Assembly (NCBI RefSeq): GCF_009765785.1 | Contig: NZ_LMUT01000012.1 | Span: forward strand, 716,800 to 780,799 | Reading direction: 5' to 3' | Length of the DNA: 64,000 nucleotides | Origin: Granulicella sp. L46 | Lineage (GTDB): Bacteria; Acidobacteriota; Terriglobia; Terriglobales; Acidobacteriaceae | Shown: piece by piece, positions 9,037-19,385 of the stretch | How the letters are laid out: each line of letters starts with the position of its first letter | How positions within the stretch are numbered: position 1 is the first letter of the stretch | Notes under the pieces: generated by a model | The model's database searches: none | Told to the model about the DNA's origin: nothing | What the model saw: only the letters and a program-made list of their open reading frames with translations | Program-made: the position numbers and the translations under genes

Positions 9037-10809
9037 CTAGTGCGGTGGTCGGTCGGGTGTGGGTGGGTCTAACAGGACGAGATTGCCGTTCTGTTTGAGT
9101 GAGTAAAAATGGTTGGGCTGGAGGTTGGTGAAGGTCTGCGTGTTGCCGTTCGGCCAGATTACCTCGACCTTGTCGATGGTGCGCGCGTTGCCGAGGCCGA
9201 AGTGCAGGTGCAGGTCGCTCTGTGAAAGATAACTGCCGCCGCTGCGAATCTCCTGGAGCTGTTGCTGCGTGCCGGTGGTGATGCGGATGCGCGCGTTGAG
9301 TGCTAGGCGATTGGTGGGGCTGCCTTCGAGAGCGAAACTTACCCAGTGATTGGATGGGTTGGGCTTTGGTTCGAGAATCATGGGGCCGCCGACGAGATTT
9401 TCGATGACGAGATCGAGGACGCCTCGGTGGAAGAGATCGCCTACAGCTAGGCCTCGGCTCACCTGCGGGATGAGTACGGCTTTGCCGGTGGCGGCGCTCA
9501 TCTCGCGGAAGGTTCCGTTGTGCTGGTTGATGTAGACGAGTTTGGGTTCGCGGTAGGCGATGCCGGCCTTGGCGTCTTCGACTTGCGGGTAGACGTGGCC
9601 GTTGACCAGTACGAGGTCCTGCCAGCCGGAGTTGTTGAGATCGACGAAGGCGTCGCCCCAGCCAACGTAGGGGACGCTGGGATGGGCGATGCCGGCTTGG
9701 TGAGAGACGTCGGTGAAGCTTAGATTGCCATCGTTGCGGTAGAGCACGGCGTACTCTTCGCTGAAGTGAGAGATCGCGATGCTCAGCTTGCCGTCGTTGA
9801 GGTAGTCTCCGAGGGCGATACCCATGTTTGCCTGCTCTACTCCTTCGTCGCTTACGGCTACACCGCTGTTGAGGGCGATGTCCTTGAAATGGCCGCTGCC
9901 ATCGTTGCGGTAGAGGTAGTTGGGTTCGCCATCGTTGGCTACGAAGAGATCCAGCTTGCCGTCGTTGGCGAAATCGGACCACACGGCGCCGAGGCCGAAG
10001 AAGTTGTTGGGGTCGTCTACGCCGGAGGATTTGGAGACGTCGCTGAAGGTGCCGTCGCCGTTGTTGCGGTAGAGGGAGTCGGGCGAACCTTTGAGGCCGC
10101 GCGGACCGCACTGAACGGAGACATGATGATACTGGCAGGTGACCTGCGAACCGAATTGTGGGAGGTCATTCATGTTGAAGTCGACGTAGTGGGGGACGAA
10201 GAGGTCGGTGTTGCCGTCGGCGTCGTAATCGCCGAAGACGGCGCCGGTGGCCCAGCCGTTGTCGATCGAGAGGCCGGAGGATTTGGTGACGTCGGTGAAA
10301 GAGCCGTCTCCGTTGTTGCGATAGAGGACTACGCCGCCGAAACAACTGACGATGAGGTCGGGGCGGCCGTCGTTGTTGAAGTCGCCGACGGCTGCGCCCA
10401 TAGCCCAGCAGGGATAGCCGACGCCGGCGTGGTCGGTGACGTCGGTGAAGGTGCCGTCGTGGTTGTTGTGATAGAGGGCGCTGCGGGCTTTTTTGTTGGC
10501 GAGAGCCATGGCGACGCTGGGCGCATTGGTGAAGTAGATGTCGGGGTAGCCGTCGCTGTCGTAGTCGATGAGGGCCACTCCTCCACTCATGGATTCGACG
10601 ATGTATTTCTGGTCAGAGCTGGAGAGGTGCTCGAACTGGATGTGGGTGGATGCGGTGATGTCGACGAGTTGCGGGACGCCGATGGACTGGGTAGCGGGCG
10701 TGGGCGCGTGCGGGGTGGTGTGGGTTTGCGCTATCGCAGAGGCGCAGGTGAGGATGCTGAGGAACAAGCCTCCGATGATGACGAATGCTGAGTGACGCAA
10801 CGGCCGCAC
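9037..10809 (-). CDS. CRTAC1-type FG-GAP/VCBS repeat protein with UnbV domain
   Basis: A 590-residue exported protein. A signal peptide (HSAFVIIGGLFLSILTCASAIAQ) is followed by at least seven FG-GAP/VCBS-like repeats with calcium-loop motifs: DYDSDGYPDIYF, DFNNDGRPDLIV, DYDADGNTDLFV, DFANDGKLDLFV and DLNNSGWQDLVL among them. The C-terminal ASPIC/UnbV domain (about residues 490-580) contains LHFGLGNARTIDKVEVIWPNG. The start is GTG, one base after the stop of the TPR gene, so translation is likely coupled. In Acidobacteriota such proteins often accompany Oar-like receptors, and a surface glycan-binding role is inferred from that. Confidence 0.9.
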   Translation of the reverse strand: MRPLRHSAFVIIGGLFLSILTCASAIAQTHTTPHAPTPATQSIGVPQLVDITASTHIQFEHLSSSDQKYIVESMSGGVALIDYDSDGYPDIYFTNAPSVAMALANKKARSALYHNNHDGTFTDVTDHAGVGYPCWAMGAAVGDFNNDGRPDLIVSCFGGVVLYRNNGDGSFTDVTKSSGLSIDNGWATGAVFGDYDADGNTDLFVPHYVDFNMNDLPQFGSQVTCQYHHVSVQCGPRGLKGSPDSLYRNNGDGTFSDVSKSSGVDDPNNFFGLGAVWSDFANDGKLDLFVANDGEPNYLYRNDGSGHFKDIALNSGVAVSDEGVEQANMGIALGDYLNDGKLSIAISHFSEEYAVLYRNDGNLSFTDVSHQAGIAHPSVPYVGWGDAFVDLNNSGWQDLVLVNGHVYPQVEDAKAGIAYREPKLVYINQHNGTFREMSAATGKAVLIPQVSRGLAVGDLFHRGVLDLVIENLVGGPMILEPKPNPSNHWVSFALEGSPTNRLALNARIRITTGTQQQLQEIRSGGSYLSQSDLHLHFGLGNARTIDKVEVIWPNGNTQTFTNLQPNHFYSLKQNGNLVLLDPPTPDRPPH

Positions 10810-10810
10810 G

Positions 10811-11986
10811 TTATTTCCCCGGAGTCTTGTCGGGAGAATCGAGGGTCTTGTAGATGCTTGTCAACTTTTCGTGCATGTCTTTGTACTTAGTGTAGGCGTC
10901 GAGCTCGCGCTTGACGTCTTCTGGACGATGTAGTTTGCGATAGACCGTGCTCAGGCGAAAGTGCGCGAGGTAGTTGGAAGGATCGGCGGCAATTACTTGT
11001 TCGAGCAGTGGGGCCGCGGCTGCTGGGTTTCCGCGCTCGGTGAGGACGTTGGCCATACCAATTTTAGCGTCCGGAGAGTTCGGTTGCAGTTTGAGCGCTT
11101 GCTGGTAGTCTTTTTCGCCGGCGTCCAGGTTGCCCATTTCCACTTCGATATCGCCGAGACGAGTTGCCGCTTTGGCGTCGGTGGGATTGGTTTGGACGGC
11201 GAGCTTGTATTGCTCGACCGCCTCGGTGTGGAGGCGCTGATCATCGGATGCGTGGAGGGCTTCGGCTAATTCAAAGTGGATGCCGGGAAGATTGGGATCG
11301 AGCGCGAGGGCCTGGCGGAGATTTCTGATCGTGCCCTCGAGGTCGTGGGTGCGCTGGAGCTCGTGCGCGATGGCCTGATGAAGCTGCGCGGAGTTTGGAG
11401 CTGCGAGCGAAAGACTGAGCAGGTCCTCTGCCATCATGTTGGAATGAATTTGATACGACGCGTAAAGAAGCTCTGGATCGGTTGGCTTGAGGGCGAGGAG
11501 CTGGGCGATGAGAGTCGATGCTTTATCGAGCTCTCCGGTGGCGGTGTAGCTCTCGATTAGCTGCAGGCCGACATCGATCTTGAGCTTGGTCTCGTCGATG
11601 TGGGGCAAGGCGGTCTCGAGATCGATGCGCCCCTGGTGGTCGTCGCCGGTCTTACGCTCAGCGATGCCTAGTAGCGACTGAATCTTCCAGAGATTGGGAT
11701 TGGCTGCGACGACTGCCTTCAGGAGTGGGAGCGCCTGATCATACTTGCCCTGGAAGAAGAGAAGGACTCCGAGGTTGGCGCGGACTTCGAGATTGGAAGG
11801 GTCGATGGCCAGCGCGGCCTGCAGTTCCGGGATGGCAAGGTCCGGGCGATTCTGATGCAGATAGGTCTGCACCTTTTGGAGGTGGGATGAAAGCTCCTGC
11901 TGGTTGGGCGTCGCTTGCGAGAAGCAAACCGCCGCGAACATGAGCAGAACCAATCCCGCGGAGAGACTTCTTAACTTTGGGTACAT
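10811..11986 (-). CDS. Exported TPR-repeat protein
   Basis: A 391-residue protein with a signal peptide (LRSLSAGLVLLMFAAVCFSQ). It is followed by about nine tetratricopeptide repeats, recognisable by A-x-L-x-x-x-P pacing, for example PDLAIPELQAALAIDPSN, YDQALPLLKAVVAANPN, LEGTIRNLRQALALDPN, EAVEQYKLAVQTNPTD and AGEKDYQQALKLQPNS. It lies between the Oar-like receptor and the CRTAC1 protein on the same strand. It probably scaffolds periplasmic or outer-membrane partners of the uptake system. No enzyme domain is seen. Confidence 0.9.
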   Translation of the reverse strand: MYPKLRSLSAGLVLLMFAAVCFSQATPNQQELSSHLQKVQTYLHQNRPDLAIPELQAALAIDPSNLEVRANLGVLLFFQGKYDQALPLLKAVVAANPNLWKIQSLLGIAERKTGDDHQGRIDLETALPHIDETKLKIDVGLQLIESYTATGELDKASTLIAQLLALKPTDPELLYASYQIHSNMMAEDLLSLSLAAPNSAQLHQAIAHELQRTHDLEGTIRNLRQALALDPNLPGIHFELAEALHASDDQRLHTEAVEQYKLAVQTNPTDAKAATRLGDIEVEMGNLDAGEKDYQQALKLQPNSPDAKIGMANVLTERGNPAAAAPLLEQVIAADPSNYLAHFRLSTVYRKLHRPEDVKRELDAYTKYKDMHEKLTSIYKTLDSPDKTPGK

Positions 11987-12091
11987 ACTGTCCAGATGAT
12001 ATCGAGAGTCAAGCGAATCAGCTCGGCTGAGAAAAAGAAAGAGACGGCGAAGGTACTCGCCGTCTCCGGAGGTAGTGATGATTAGTTCACG

Positions 12092-15000
12092 CTAGAACGA
12101 GAGGCGAGCCCCTAGCTGCAGCGCTCTTCCACCAATCTGGATTCCGGTGATCTGGTTTCCGCCATTGCTGGTGGTGGTGTACTCGGTGCCCGGACCGCTG
12201 TCTCCAGCTAGCTGACCCTGTGGGGGGCTAAAGCTGGGATGGTTGAATACGTTTTGTGCATCGCAGCGAATCGAGAAAGCCATCCGATCCCAGGGCAGGT
12301 GGAACTGCTTGAGGGCCGAGATATTCTCGGTGTTGAATCCGGGGCCGACCAACTGGTTTCTACCCGAGTTGCCGAAGTTTCCGTTTCCGGGGTTGATGAA
12401 GGCGGCTGGGTTGTACCACTCCGCAATACCTCTATGGGCGGGCCGTGGGCTGACGCCGGACCAGCTGGGATATTGTGAGCCCGCATTCTGGTAGGTGTTG
12501 TCTGTGGCGTAGACCTGGAACGGATTTCCTGACGCTACGATGACCGTGCCGGAAACCTGCCAACCGCCAACGAGGATATCTTCGAACCAGTTCTTATTCA
12601 GGAATGGCTTGCCCTTGCCGAAAGGAAGTTGATAGACCACAAATCCCTTGAAGGAGTTGCGGACATCGAAGTTGGAATTTCCATAATTCTTACTGGCATT
12701 ATTAGCCGTCAGAGTGCTTGCGTATTGATAGGGCGTGGGGCCGGCATGCGTTCCCCAACCAGAGGAATCCTGATCATCAAGGAAGTGGGACCAGGTGTAG
12801 TTGGCGCTGAAGCTGAACCCGTGTTGCAGGCGCTTGGTGATGGTGGTCTGCAGCGAATTGTAGTTGGAGATCGCCTGATAGAGGTTTCCGTTGATCTGCT
12901 GATAAATCGGATAGGGCACGGCGCAGTTGACGGTCGATCCGGTACCGCAGCCCGAGGTGTCGCTGGATGACAGCTGGTTTAGAGGTACTGCGTTGATGTT
13001 GGTGGGGAAGGTAAGGTTGAGGCCGTGGCTGCCCACATAGCTCATGGTCGCTACAGTGTTGGTACTCAACTGCCATTCCATGCCGAAGTTCCACTGATAG
13101 ATCTTCGGGATGGGAGTGTGGTAGTCGTTGAAGCTTACGGTTTGCCCATTGAACCTGGTTGGGTCCTGGGAAGCCGCTGAGTACGGGAGCGGGCCTGGTG
13201 TTCCGCCGCCTAGCGGGAAGAGGGTTCCGGGCCCATCGAACTTGGTGGTTGGATAGATTCCGTTCGACTGGTCGTTGTAGCTACCAGAGGACGAGACAGA
13301 AGCTCCCAAGCCGCTGCCGTAGTTATCCGTACTCCAGTTATAGGAGTAGATTCCGAAACCGCCGCGGACGGTGGTGTTGGGATGGACAAGCCAGGAGAAG
13401 CCGACTCTCGGCATGACCGTGCTAAATACGTTGGCCTGCAGAGAGCTTCGGCCGTTGGCTTTGGTTTCTCCATACCAATAGGCGCCCAGGGTGCCGGTTG
13501 CCGGGTTGGTAACGGTTGGGTCGAATGTGGCGATATTGCCCTTGACCTCGTTGAAACCATGACTAATTTCGTAACGGAGGCCGAGATTGATGGTCAGGTT
13601 CTGCTTGATCTTCCAATCATCCTGAACAAACATCTGGGGCTTCTTCAAACGCACGCCGTATTCAGGAGAGACACTGGCACTCCAGTTCCGAGCGTAGCCG
13701 AGGAGGAAGTCAGCATACTCTTCGCCCGACTTGCTGTTGGAGGAGGCGACGCCTGAATCGTTGAGTGTCCAATTCTCGGTATAAGAACCGTCGAACACCA
13801 AGGTTCCAGCGTTGATGTTTCCCCAGGTAGTCGTGTCGTCGCGGTAGAAGGCAAACTCACCACCGAAGTGGAGGACGTGCTTGCCGCGAATCATGGTCAC
13901 GACGTCGGAAGGATCGAAGACCATTTCCTTGTATTCAGCGTTGGTGGCTGGCTCAATCCAGGCATAGGGATAATTGCGTTGGAATTGGACCGTGGGAAGA
14001 ATGTCGGCTTTGGCGAACTGCCAGCCAAGCTTGGCGGGATAGCCCAAGCCAGTACCAGCGTCCTGGAAGAAGTTGAGCTGAGATGTAAAACCCATTCTGG
14101 CTTCGTTGACGGTGCGCGAGCTGATATTCCAAACATCGGTAACCTGTGCATTGTTGTTATCTACGTCACCGATCTGGCAACCGACCGGGCAGAAGGCTAC
14201 AGGAGAAGCGCCATTTTCAAGTTCGTCGCCTTGCGTATCAGATAACGTCAGGCGGTTGTTTTGAGTGATCGCATAATCCAACCGTCCGAAATACCTCTTC
14301 CATGGCCGGGGCACTGGATATTGCGAGTAGAAGTTGTTGGTGAGAACGCCGGCGCTATTGACGGTTGCGTTCGATACGAAGTTACCGTAGGGGATGTGGT
14401 TTTCAGGTGTTGGATAAAACTGCTGAAAGTTATTCGAGACCGTATCGATCATGCCCGCGGGAATGGCGTTGGTTCCATACTCACTGAGGAAGCTCTGACG
14501 AACGGGGTATGGATGGCCTGCCGAATCCGTCATAATGACTTGCGTCGTGGGATCGTAAATCAGGTACGGAGCTGTTGGGTTGGCTGCGATGTTACCGCTG
14601 AAATCGCCAGCCATAATTGGAGCAGTTGGCACGGTCTGGTAGCCGGCACTGACGGCGTTATTGTGAATCTGGTCGTAGCCGAAGAAGAAGAACGCCTTGT
14701 GCTTCAGCCCAAAGAATGGGATAGGACCGCTGAACGTTCCGCCGAAGTCGTCGTAGTTGAGGTAGGGCACGGACTCTTTGTTACCAAAACCGTAGTTGGC
14801 CGCGTTCAGCGATGTGTTCTGGAAGTACTCGTACAGAACGCCGTGGAACTTGTCGGTGCCGCTCTTGTGATCTGGTTCATGATGAGTCCGCCTACGCCAT
14901 ACTGCGCGGAGAAGGAAGAGAGACTGACCTGAACTTCCGATACGTCTTCAAAGGCGGCGGGGTTGGCGTTCTGGCTGCTCGGGAGCGTGGTAGAGGCACC

Positions 15001-15615
15001 ATCCGCGAGCACGTTGGTGAAGGGCAGGTTGCCGTTGGTGGACACTTCCTGTCCAGGGTTAAAGGCGTTGGACTGGTTGGTGTTTGTTCCGGTGTAGGTG
15101 CCGGTGGCGCCGGGAAGGAGGATCATGAAGTTCTGCCAGTCGGGACCGTTGGATCCGCCGACGTTGGGCATTTGCTCCATGTCATGCGCTTCGAGAGTTG
15201 CGGAATGTGAACCATCCTCGGTGTTGAGGAGAGGTACGTCAGTGTTGACGGTTACCTCGACGCTCGATGCGCCGATTTTCAGTTGGGCGTTGACATCGGT
15301 GGTGCCAACCAGGACGGTGATGGGTCCACGCACGTAGGTCTCAAACCCGGTCTTCGTGAAGGTGAGCTTGTAGCTTCCGGCGACGACCGAGTTGGTGTCG
15401 TACAAGCCGTCGTTGTTGGTGGGGTAGTCCTTGGCGACGCCTGTGTCGAGGTTCAACACGGTGACTGTGGCTCCGGGAATCAGGGCGCCGGATGGATCGG
15501 TGACGAGGCCGCGGATGTCGCCGGCGTTCGTACTTTGTGCGTAGGCGCTGCCTAATCCCAGAATTCCGGCCATGGCAATAGCCACAACCCTGAATATTGA
15601 CCAACTTGACTTCAT
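12092..15615 (-). CDS. Oar-like TonB-dependent receptor, broken by a one-base frameshift
   Basis: Outer-membrane receptor of about 1170 residues if the reading frame is restored. The start at 15615 (MKSSWSIFRVVAIAMAGILG) has GGAGG just upstream. The first part (15615 to about 14870) holds the signal peptide, a carboxypeptidase-regulatory domain (GDIRGLVTDPSGALIPGATV) and most of the plug (EVQVSLSSFSAQYGVGGLIM). The second part (to 12092) continues the plug and beta-barrel from LYEYFQNTSLNAANYG, ending with LGARLSF. Near 14868-14872 the minus strand reads ATCACAAGAGCGGC where ATC ACA AAG AGC GGC is expected (ITKSG), so one A is missing. It is either a pseudogene or a sequencing error. Operator and promoter lie at 15667-15736. 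Confidence 0.88.
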
Positions 15616-15666
15616 AGTGCCTCCAAAGTTCATAAGTGATACATGTTCCAACATTGAATCGGATCG

Positions 15667-15682
15667 AGACAAACGTTTGTCT
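15667..15682. promoter_or_regulatory. LacI-type operator upstream of the Oar-like receptor
   Basis: A perfect 16-bp palindrome, AGACAAACGTTTGTCT, 52 bases upstream of the receptor ATG. It contains the same 12-bp core as the bglX operator. It lies downstream of the predicted -10 element, the position of a roadblock or repression site. Confidence 0.85.
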
Positions 15683-15706
15683 TTCAGCTGATTGGAATCG
15701 CGGATC

Positions 15707-15736
15707 ATAATGAGCCACCGCTCCGTAGGTTGTCAA
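15707..15736 (-). promoter_or_regulatory. Predicted sigma-70 promoter of the receptor gene
   Basis: On the minus strand a perfect -35 TTGACA (15731-15736), an 18-base spacer and a -10 CATTAT (15707-15712). It sits in the 365-base gap between the GH30 gene end and the receptor start. The part of the gap at 15740-15980 shows nothing else. Confidence 0.6.
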
Positions 15737-15980
15737 GTACTTTATGCACTTAAGGTCTGAATAGTGGGGTTAATGCCCATTCTCGAGGTTGATAAACGGC
15801 TCCATCGTTCGGACTATGGCGGGTGGTGATTCTGGCGTTGGCGACCGGGATGCAAACGTGACAACCAAGCGGACGGCAGGACGCGTATTGCTCAAGCAAG
15901 TCATGATGCGAGTGGCCGGGTACCAAGCGATAGGAGTTTGGGCGTCCGGGAGGCCGATTTGTAAGGATCAGGGCTGGCAT

Positions 15981-18095
15981 CTAGTTGAATTGGAACCAGT
16001 TAATGTTGGAGATTCCCGCGGTGGTGCCTTGGAAGGTGATGTAGAGATCGTGCAATCCGGAGGCGCCGGTTACGGGTGCAGTCACCGTCTGCCAGGTTTG
16101 CCAGCCGCCCGTGATGGGGAGAGTTGCCGTGGCGATCTGAGGGCCGGTTACGGAGTCCAGATGAAATTGCAGGGTGCCACCCTGGCCGGCGCTCGCGGTG
16201 CGAATGCTGACCGTGCTGACAGAGGTGCCGAAGTTGATGCTCTTGTAGAGGGCATAGGCGTTCGGGCTGACGTAACCGAGATCGTAGCCGCCGGTCGTGT
16301 CTCCGGTTGTCTCGGTTTCTAGACCGGATTCCTGCGAGTAGCTGGAGGCTTGAATCTGCCAGGTGGCTGGAGTGGTTGGCGCGCCAGTCTGGGTACCGCT
16401 CCACGTGAAAGTCGCCGCTGCGAGCGATGGAAGCGTGTAGGAGAACGATTGGGTTCCCCACTGGATGGTGAGTGTCTGACTGGTGGTCGAGTTGTTGAAG
16501 GCTATGAGCGCTTTGGAGCTATCGGGGTTGAGAAAGGCTACGGTGACGATGGAGGGAGTGTTACTGGAATAGATTCGCGTGGCGCCTTGCTGAACGTATT
16601 TGCTGTAGTGGCCGAGGGTGTAGAACTCGACGTCCTTGGTGACCGCGCCGGTGGTGCTGTTGACCGTCACGATGGGAGTGCAGGTTGCGCAGCCGCCTAG
16701 GCCGTTGTTCAGTTCGGTAAGGTTCGGGCCGAGGGTTTGGTCGAGAGCGAGGCTCCACTTCACGAAAGATTTTGCGGCGTTGCGCATGACCTGGGTGATC
16801 TCGAGGAAGTCGGTGGTGAACTGGTCTGTCTGCCACGTGCCGCCGGAGTGTTCCGTCTCCCAGGTGCCGAGAGTTGGGAACGTGTTCTGAACTGTCTGCT
16901 GCGCTCCAGGTGTGCCTGCGTATCCATGCCATGCGGTTCCGGCTATTAGCGGAGAGGCCATGATGGTTGGATCGGTGAGGACTGTCTCGGGATAGGAAGG
17001 CGTGTCCCAGTTGTGGTCGTAGACGAAGAGCTTGGTGGTTAGGTTGGCGCTCGTCAATGCGGGGAGGACGTAATCTCTCATGACGGTGAGCTGAGTGGGA
17101 GCGTCCATGTACATGCTTGGGTAGGCGGTGGTTTGATTCAGGGGTTCGTTCTGGATGGAGAGGTAGTCGTAGGTGATGCCTGCTGCTTTGTAGGCTTGCA
17201 GATACTTCACGAGATAGTTCGCGAAGGGTGTGTAGTCGGCGGGAAGGAGGGTGCCGGAGTTCATGGAGTTGGTGGACTTCATCCAGCCGGGAAGGCTCCA
17301 GGGGCTGGCTAACAGCTTCATCTGCGGGTTGAGGATCTTCGCCTGCTGGATCAAGGGAAGGATGTAGGTTTGATCGTGGGCGATGGAGAAGTTTGCCAGG
17401 GTCGGGTCCACGGTGCCGTTATTGTCGTCGAAGGAATATAGCGAGCGGGCGATGTCGGTTGCGCCGATGGGGACGCGCATGAAGCTTAGGCCGATGCCGT
17501 TGCCGTTGCGGGTGAAGAGGTCGCTTAGCGTGCTGGCCTGGGAGGACGAAGGCTCGACTTGCTCTAAGAGGTAGGCGGCAGAATCGGTGAAGGCGGCGCC
17601 GAAGCCTTCGATGGTTTGGTAGGTTTGCGACTCATCGACGATGACGTTGTTGGTGCCAGCGGTGGTGTCGGTGAAGAGCGTCGCGGTTTGAGCGGCCATG
17701 AGTTGGGTGAGGTCATGGGTGCTCTGCACGATGGATACGGCGGGGCCGGCTATCTTGTAGATGCCTTGGGTGGAGGGGCTGTTGGAATAGCCGGTTGCCG
17801 CTGCGATTGCGGTGATGGTCATGTCGGCTGTGAATGGAATTGGGGCGGTGTAAGCCGTCGATGAGGAGGTTGGTGTCGATCCGTCGGTGGTGTAGTGGAT
17901 GGTGGCGCCGGTGGTGGCGTCCGCGAGCGTGACGGATTGGCCGGTGGTGAAGATGCCGGGGGTGGGGGAGAAGGATGGAGAGGCGGCGACCGGTGGGGGA
18001 GGAGGAGGCGTCGTGCCACCGCCGGAGCCGCTGCCTGCGCTGCATCCAGCCAGCGTGAGAAGAGCGACGCTGAAGCTGAGAGCTAGCGTACGCAT
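15981..18095 (-). CDS. GH30 glycosidase lipoprotein with CBM6-like tail
   Basis: A 704-residue secreted lipoprotein with lipobox LAGC (Cys18) and a Gly/Pro linker. A chitobiase-C-terminal-like domain follows at about 40-115 (IHYTTDGSTPTSSS). The GH30 barrel spans about 145-560 and starts with the family's YQTIEGFGAAFTDSAA. The acid/base Glu is in SIQNEP (E317) and the nucleophile Glu in TWETEHSGG (about E415); ASPWSLPGWMK is also diagnostic. The last 130 residues look like a CBM6 beta-sandwich. GH30 enzymes of this type are glucosylceramidases or endo-beta-1,6-glucanases. The start is 52 bases after the GH5 stop, so the two probably share a transcript. Confidence 0.92.
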   Translation of the reverse strand: MRTLALSFSVALLTLAGCSAGSGSGGGTTPPPPPPVAASPSFSPTPGIFTTGQSVTLADATTGATIHYTTDGSTPTSSSTAYTAPIPFTADMTITAIAAATGYSNSPSTQGIYKIAGPAVSIVQSTHDLTQLMAAQTATLFTDTTAGTNNVIVDESQTYQTIEGFGAAFTDSAAYLLEQVEPSSSQASTLSDLFTRNGNGIGLSFMRVPIGATDIARSLYSFDDNNGTVDPTLANFSIAHDQTYILPLIQQAKILNPQMKLLASPWSLPGWMKSTNSMNSGTLLPADYTPFANYLVKYLQAYKAAGITYDYLSIQNEPLNQTTAYPSMYMDAPTQLTVMRDYVLPALTSANLTTKLFVYDHNWDTPSYPETVLTDPTIMASPLIAGTAWHGYAGTPGAQQTVQNTFPTLGTWETEHSGGTWQTDQFTTDFLEITQVMRNAAKSFVKWSLALDQTLGPNLTELNNGLGGCATCTPIVTVNSTTGAVTKDVEFYTLGHYSKYVQQGATRIYSSNTPSIVTVAFLNPDSSKALIAFNNSTTSQTLTIQWGTQSFSYTLPSLAAATFTWSGTQTGAPTTPATWQIQASSYSQESGLETETTGDTTGGYDLGYVSPNAYALYKSINFGTSVSTVSIRTASAGQGGTLQFHLDSVTGPQIATATLPITGGWQTWQTVTAPVTGASGLHDLYITFQGTTAGISNINWFQFN

Positions 18096-18147
18096 GCAGA
18101 TCTTGTCCTTCGATGCGGCAAATTTTGACCGGAGGTTTCCGGCGCGC

Positions 18148-19368
18148 TCAAGGTTGAGGCACGGTGAGGTTTAGAGCCGACAGGTATCCAGCGTTTACGT
18201 GGGAGTGCTGAAAATTGATCTGTTGCAGCAGGTCTTGAAACGCTGCGCGCGAGTGTTCGACTGAGGGGCGCACGGGCAGAAGTTTTTCCGTGTTGCCGGT
18301 GGAGCGGTTGAGCTTTGCGTACGCGATGATTTCGTCCCAATAGATGGGCTTGGGAAAGGAGACGAAGCTGGCGGTGGCATCCATGCGCTTGTAGGTCCAG
18401 AAGGCCCAGCCGATATCGTTCGTATTAAGGACTGTCACGAAATCATGGATCCATGCGTCCGTGTTTTCACCGGACTCGCCGAGCCAGATGGGGACGTTGT
18501 ATTTTTCGCGGAAGTCGAGGTATGGCTGGATGGCGGCCTGGTTGGGAGGCATCCAGTATTTGTGGAAGGTGTACATCACGTTCTTGTCGAAGGGAGGGCC
18601 GAAGACAGCGAAGTTGGTATCCCACTGGGCGCCGCCGAGGATGATGACGTGGTGGGGGTCGACTTGGCGGATGCCCGCGGTGATTCGTTTGTAGACCGGC
18701 TCCAACGCCTTGTTGTACTGCTGCAGCTGCGGGAAGTGCGGGATGGGTTCGTTGAGAAGATCGTAGCCGAGAACGGTTGGGTTGTTGCGATAGTGCTGGG
18801 CGATGCGCTTCCAGATGTCGATGGTCAATTGCTGGTCGGCGGCTGACTCGTAGAGCCAGGGATAGCCCCAGCTGTCGTCGATATTGGCGCCGGTCTGGCC
18901 ACCGGGCGCGCAGTGCATGTCGAGGATGACGACCATGTGGTATTTCGCGGCCCAGGCGATGACGCGGTCCATGAGGCGAAAGCCTTCGTCGTTGCCGGGG
19001 ATGAAGAACTTGTAGTGGAAGGGGATGCGGATGGAGTTGAGGCCGGTGTCGTGGAGAAACTTAATGTCGGCTTCGGTGATGTAGGTATCGCGGTACTGAT
19101 TCCAGAATTGGACGGCCTCTTCGGGACCAATGAGCTGGTTGACGAGGTCTTCAATCTCGCGGGGAGACTGGGGGCCGTCGTCGAGATGGAACATGTAGCC
19201 TTCCTGCTCCAACCAATTGCCGAGGCTCGTGCCTTTGAGGTGAAGGGTGGTGCCATCAGGGGCGACGAGGTTGCGGCCGTCGGTGTGAATGAACTTGGAT
19301 TGGGCGACCAGCGCGGAGGGGAGCGTGGAGGAGATTCCTAGCAGGAGTATCGCGAACCATTTCGTCAT
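18148..19368 (-). CDS. GH5 family glucanase, secreted
   Basis: A 406-residue enzyme starting at the ATG at 19368 (MTKWFAILLLGISSTLPSAL, signal peptide). Family GH5 signatures are present: GTSLGNWLEQEGYM, NSIRIPFHYKFF, LDMHCAPGGQ, the acid/base Glu in YDLLNEPIP (about E207) and the nucleophile Glu in IWLGESGENT (about E298). The layout resembles exo-beta-1,3-glucanase or broad endoglucanase subfamilies. It is the first gene of a probable operon with the GH30 gene. A LacI-type operator overlaps the predicted -35 box upstream. Confidence 0.93.
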   Translation of the reverse strand: MTKWFAILLLGISSTLPSALVAQSKFIHTDGRNLVAPDGTTLHLKGTSLGNWLEQEGYMFHLDDGPQSPREIEDLVNQLIGPEEAVQFWNQYRDTYITEADIKFLHDTGLNSIRIPFHYKFFIPGNDEGFRLMDRVIAWAAKYHMVVILDMHCAPGGQTGANIDDSWGYPWLYESAADQQLTIDIWKRIAQHYRNNPTVLGYDLLNEPIPHFPQLQQYNKALEPVYKRITAGIRQVDPHHVIILGGAQWDTNFAVFGPPFDKNVMYTFHKYWMPPNQAAIQPYLDFREKYNVPIWLGESGENTDAWIHDFVTVLNTNDIGWAFWTYKRMDATASFVSFPKPIYWDEIIAYAKLNRSTGNTEKLLPVRPSVEHSRAAFQDLLQQINFQHSHVNAGYLSALNLTVPQP

Positions 19369-19385
19369 AGTCGACCTAGGCCGGA

